Assembly (NCBI GenBank): GCA_945870475.1
Contig: CAMBSR010000067.1
Coordinates: forward strand, 1 to 10,244
Length of the DNA stretch: 10,244 bases
Reading direction: 5' to 3'
From: Phycisphaera mikurensis NBRC 102666
Lineage (GTDB): Bacteria; Planctomycetota; Phycisphaerae; Phycisphaerales; SM1A02
Shown: positions 5,086-10,244 of the stretch, in pieces
Numbering within the stretch: the stretch's first letter is position 1
Layout: the number at the start of each line of letters is the position of its first letter
Made by a program: the position numbers and the translations under genes
Notes under the pieces: model-generated
Seen by the model: the letters and a program-made list of their open reading frames with translations, nothing else
Database searches by the model: none
What the model was told of the DNA's origin: nothing

Positions 5086-5250
5086 CGCAGTGCTCGGACG
5101 GCTCCGCTGTTGCGGGGCCGCGCTCCGCCGGCCTGCCCGGCGCGCGCTCATCCTCCTTCAATCCGCTTCCATCGCCCCGCGGCCTCCGCCGGGCGTCCTG
5201 ATTCATCCCGCTCACCCGCGCGGCCCCGCCGCGCCGATTGGAACAACGCC
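5086..5250 (+). promoter_or_regulatory. Structured secA leader with 12-bp inverted repeat and SD-pairing element
   Basis: Between the small ORF stop and the secA ATG, GCGGGGCCGCGC (5112-5123) is exactly complementary to GCGCGGCCCCGC (5218-5229), a 12-bp all-G/C stem ending 10 nt before the ribosome site. Inside the 94-nt loop, TTCAATC (5157-5163) can pair with GATTGGAA (5236-5243), which includes the only Shine-Dalgarno-like GGA of secA, leaving one bulged G. TCCTCC (5151-5156), which resembles the anti-Shine-Dalgarno end of 16S rRNA, lies next to it. Such pairing would limit secA initiation. High GC makes chance complementarity easier, so the regulatory role is inferred. A secA promoter inside this leader cannot be excluded; none was recognised. 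Confidence 0.4.
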
Positions 5251-9378
<4,128 letters not shown>

Positions 9379-9411
9379 AGTCTGCCTGAAATCACGTGTT
9401 GCGCACCCATC

Positions 9412-9445
9412 GCGGGGCGGTCGGAGACGGCCGCCCCGCTTCCTT
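9412..9445 (+). terminator. Hairpin terminator downstream of secA
   Basis: GCGGGGCGG (9412-9420) pairs perfectly with CCGCCCCGC (9431-9439) around a 10-nt loop, followed by TTCCTT. It lies 33 nt after the secA stop and well before tRNA-Lys. The T run is interrupted, so intrinsic efficiency may be moderate, but the 9-bp G/C stem in this place is a convincing transcript end. Confidence 0.75.
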
Positions 9446-9525
9446 GTGGGCGCGGAAGCCGGGCCCGGAAGGCGCGAAGCCGCCCCCGCCACGCAGGGAA
9501 TTCGCTACACTCCTCCCCCTCACCG

Positions 9526-9598
<73 letters not shown>

Positions 9599-9602
9599 CT
9601 GA

Positions 9603-9641
9603 AACCGCCCCGTCCAGACATGGATGGGGCGGTTCGTTTTT
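9603..9641 (+). terminator. Intrinsic terminator of tRNA-Lys
   Basis: AACCGCCCC (9603-9611) pairs with GGGGCGGTT (9626-9634). The stem continues inward through a G-T pair and TCCA/TGGA to the tetraloop GACA, making about 14 bp. It is followed within 3 nt by TTTTT (9637-9641). It starts 5 nt after the tRNA and is the clearest intrinsic terminator in the window. Confidence 0.92.
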
Positions 9642-9711
9642 GGAAGGGGTGATTCGCAGGTGCGGGCACGCGCGCGCGGTTTGACTGCACGCCCCTCCTG
9701 CAGTGCGCCCC

Positions 9712-9993
9712 CTAACGCAGCAGTGCCTGCAGCACCGGAATGCCGGCCAGCGTGAGGGTGGCAACGATCAGCGCCCACACGACGATCGCCTTCCAGTGAT
9801 TCGCGAACATGCCGCGGCGGGCGGGCGCGGCCTCGCCGCCGAGGAACGCGTAGCACTTGGGGCAGATGTCGGCCTCGCTCCAGACCGCGGTGCCGCAGTC
9901 CGGGCAACGGGCGTCCGCCTTCGGGGTTTCGTCCCCGAATCGCTCGATGTCTTCTTCGGACGGGCCTTCGTCCTGGTCGCGGCGGATTGGCAC
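9712..9993 (-). CDS. Small zinc-ribbon protein with a C-terminal membrane anchor
   Basis: The product is 93 residues. The N-terminus (1-28) is charged and acidic. A zinc ribbon follows, with Cys30-x-x-Cys33 (CPDC) and Cys44-x-x-Cys47 (CPKC) 10 residues apart. A single hydrophobic span (about 69-91, AIVVWALIVATLTLAGIPVLQALL) is preceded by NHWK, so it is likely tail-anchored with the ribbon in the cytoplasm. Third-position G/C bias supports coding. Short zinc-ribbon/TM proteins are common in Planctomycetota and their function is generally unknown. The start at 9993 has no clear Shine-Dalgarno and lies 40 bp from the divergent thioredoxin-like gene. A weak 6-bp inverted repeat, ACTGCA/TGCAGT (9684-9704), lies just past its stop but lacks a T tract. 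Confidence 0.8.
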   Translation of the reverse strand: MPIRRDQDEGPSEEDIERFGDETPKADARCPDCGTAVWSEADICPKCYAFLGGEAAPARRGMFANHWKAIVVWALIVATLTLAGIPVLQALLR

Positions 9994-10033
9994 GGAGGAA
10001 GCGTACCGCGTGCTCCATGCCTACCCTGTGGCC

Positions 10034-10244
10034 ATGCCTCCGCTTGAAAGCACCCAGAAGCTCGCCATCGGTTCGCCCTGCCCGACGTTCACGCTGCCGG
10101 ACGTTGTTTCCGGGCGGGCCTGCGGAGCGGCCGATTTCGCGGGCAAGCCGCTCGTGGTGGCGTTCATCTGCAACCACTGCCCGTTCGTGAAGCACATCCG
10201 CACGGAGCTGGCACGGCTTTCGCAGGAGGCCGCCGCCCGCGGGT
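10034..10244 (+). CDS. Thioredoxin-like (AhpC/TSA type) protein, N-terminal part (cut by window edge)
   Basis: Seventy residues are visible: MPPLESTQKLAIGSPCPTFT, the LPDV strand, FAGKPLVVAFICNHCPFVKH and an amphipathic helix, then the edge. The CxxC active site is Cys46-Asn-His-Cys49. NHCPFVKHI is the signature of a family of stand-alone thioredoxin-like/AhpC-TSA proteins, usually ~180 residues and of uncertain substrate. No signal peptide is seen, so it is probably cytoplasmic. The start is not settled. ATG 10034 gives the usual N-terminus but lacks a Shine-Dalgarno. An in-frame GTG at 10010 has GGAGGA at 9994-9999 upstream and would add 8 residues. It is divergent from the zinc-ribbon gene. 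Confidence 0.88.
   Translation, partial: MPPLESTQKLAIGSPCPTFTLPDVVSGRACGAADFAGKPLVVAFICNHCPFVKHIRTELARLSQEAAARG

Noticed and set aside
5110..5250. N-terminal extension of secA (47 residues) from an open upstream frame
   Set aside because: The sequence is Arg/Pro/Ala-rich and unlike SecA, whereas MSSSQLFKG at 5251 leads directly into the normal SecA N-terminus; the stretch is better explained as a structured leader.

Overview
The window is about 10.2 kb of GC-rich bacterial DNA whose genes use mostly G or C in third codon positions. It most likely comes from a Planctomycetota chromosome, probably of the Phycisphaerae type. Three things point there: an exported cupredoxin with a C-terminal pair of dockerin-like calcium repeats, a SecA far longer than the usual ~900 residues, and a membrane-domain/peroxiredoxin-like fusion. 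No transposase, integrase, phage gene or CRISPR array is visible, so this looks like a housekeeping segment.

Layout. Positions 1-547 (minus) hold the N-terminal part of a class V (PLP) aminotransferase. After a 246-bp divergent gap with a promoter-like sequence and a GTAC dyad, a small unknown ORF (794-1327, plus) runs into lexA (1125-1781, plus), the SOS repressor. Convergent to lexA lie trpA (1823-2635, minus) and, 47 bp upstream of it, the cupredoxin/dockerin gene (2683-3171, minus). A 432-bp gene-poor, less GC-rich stretch leads to a CAT-anticodon tRNA (3604-3677) that best fits the lysidine-modified tRNA-Ile2. It is followed by a four-helix membrane protein fused to an AhpC/TSA-like thiol domain (3731-4747).

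The most interesting part is 4744-9378. A small protein gene (4744-5085) with an N-terminal hydrophobic signal segment and a Pro-Pro-Pro motif four residues from its end lies directly upstream of secA. The 165-nt leader between them contains a perfect 12-bp inverted repeat and a sequence able to pair with the weak secA ribosome site. This has the layout of the E. coli secM-secA secretion-monitor system, but without SecM sequence similarity, so a convergent secA-regulating arrest peptide is a testable idea. SecA (1375 aa) keeps all ATPase motifs and the C-terminal zinc site. It carries extra segments in NBD1, PPXD and NBD2, and its C-terminal scaffold region contains about five diverged copies of a Trp-centred repeat.

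Downstream of secA are a GC-rich hairpin terminator, tRNA-Lys(CTT) with a strong intrinsic terminator, a small zinc-ribbon membrane protein (9712-9993, minus), and the start of a divergent thioredoxin-like gene (10034 to the window edge).

In functional terms the window groups protein export (secA and its putative monitor), DNA-damage control (lexA), one tryptophan-pathway subunit, two tRNAs, and several thiol or copper redox proteins. Only the small ORF with lexA, cupredoxin with trpA, and 3731/4744 with secA look plausibly co-transcribed.
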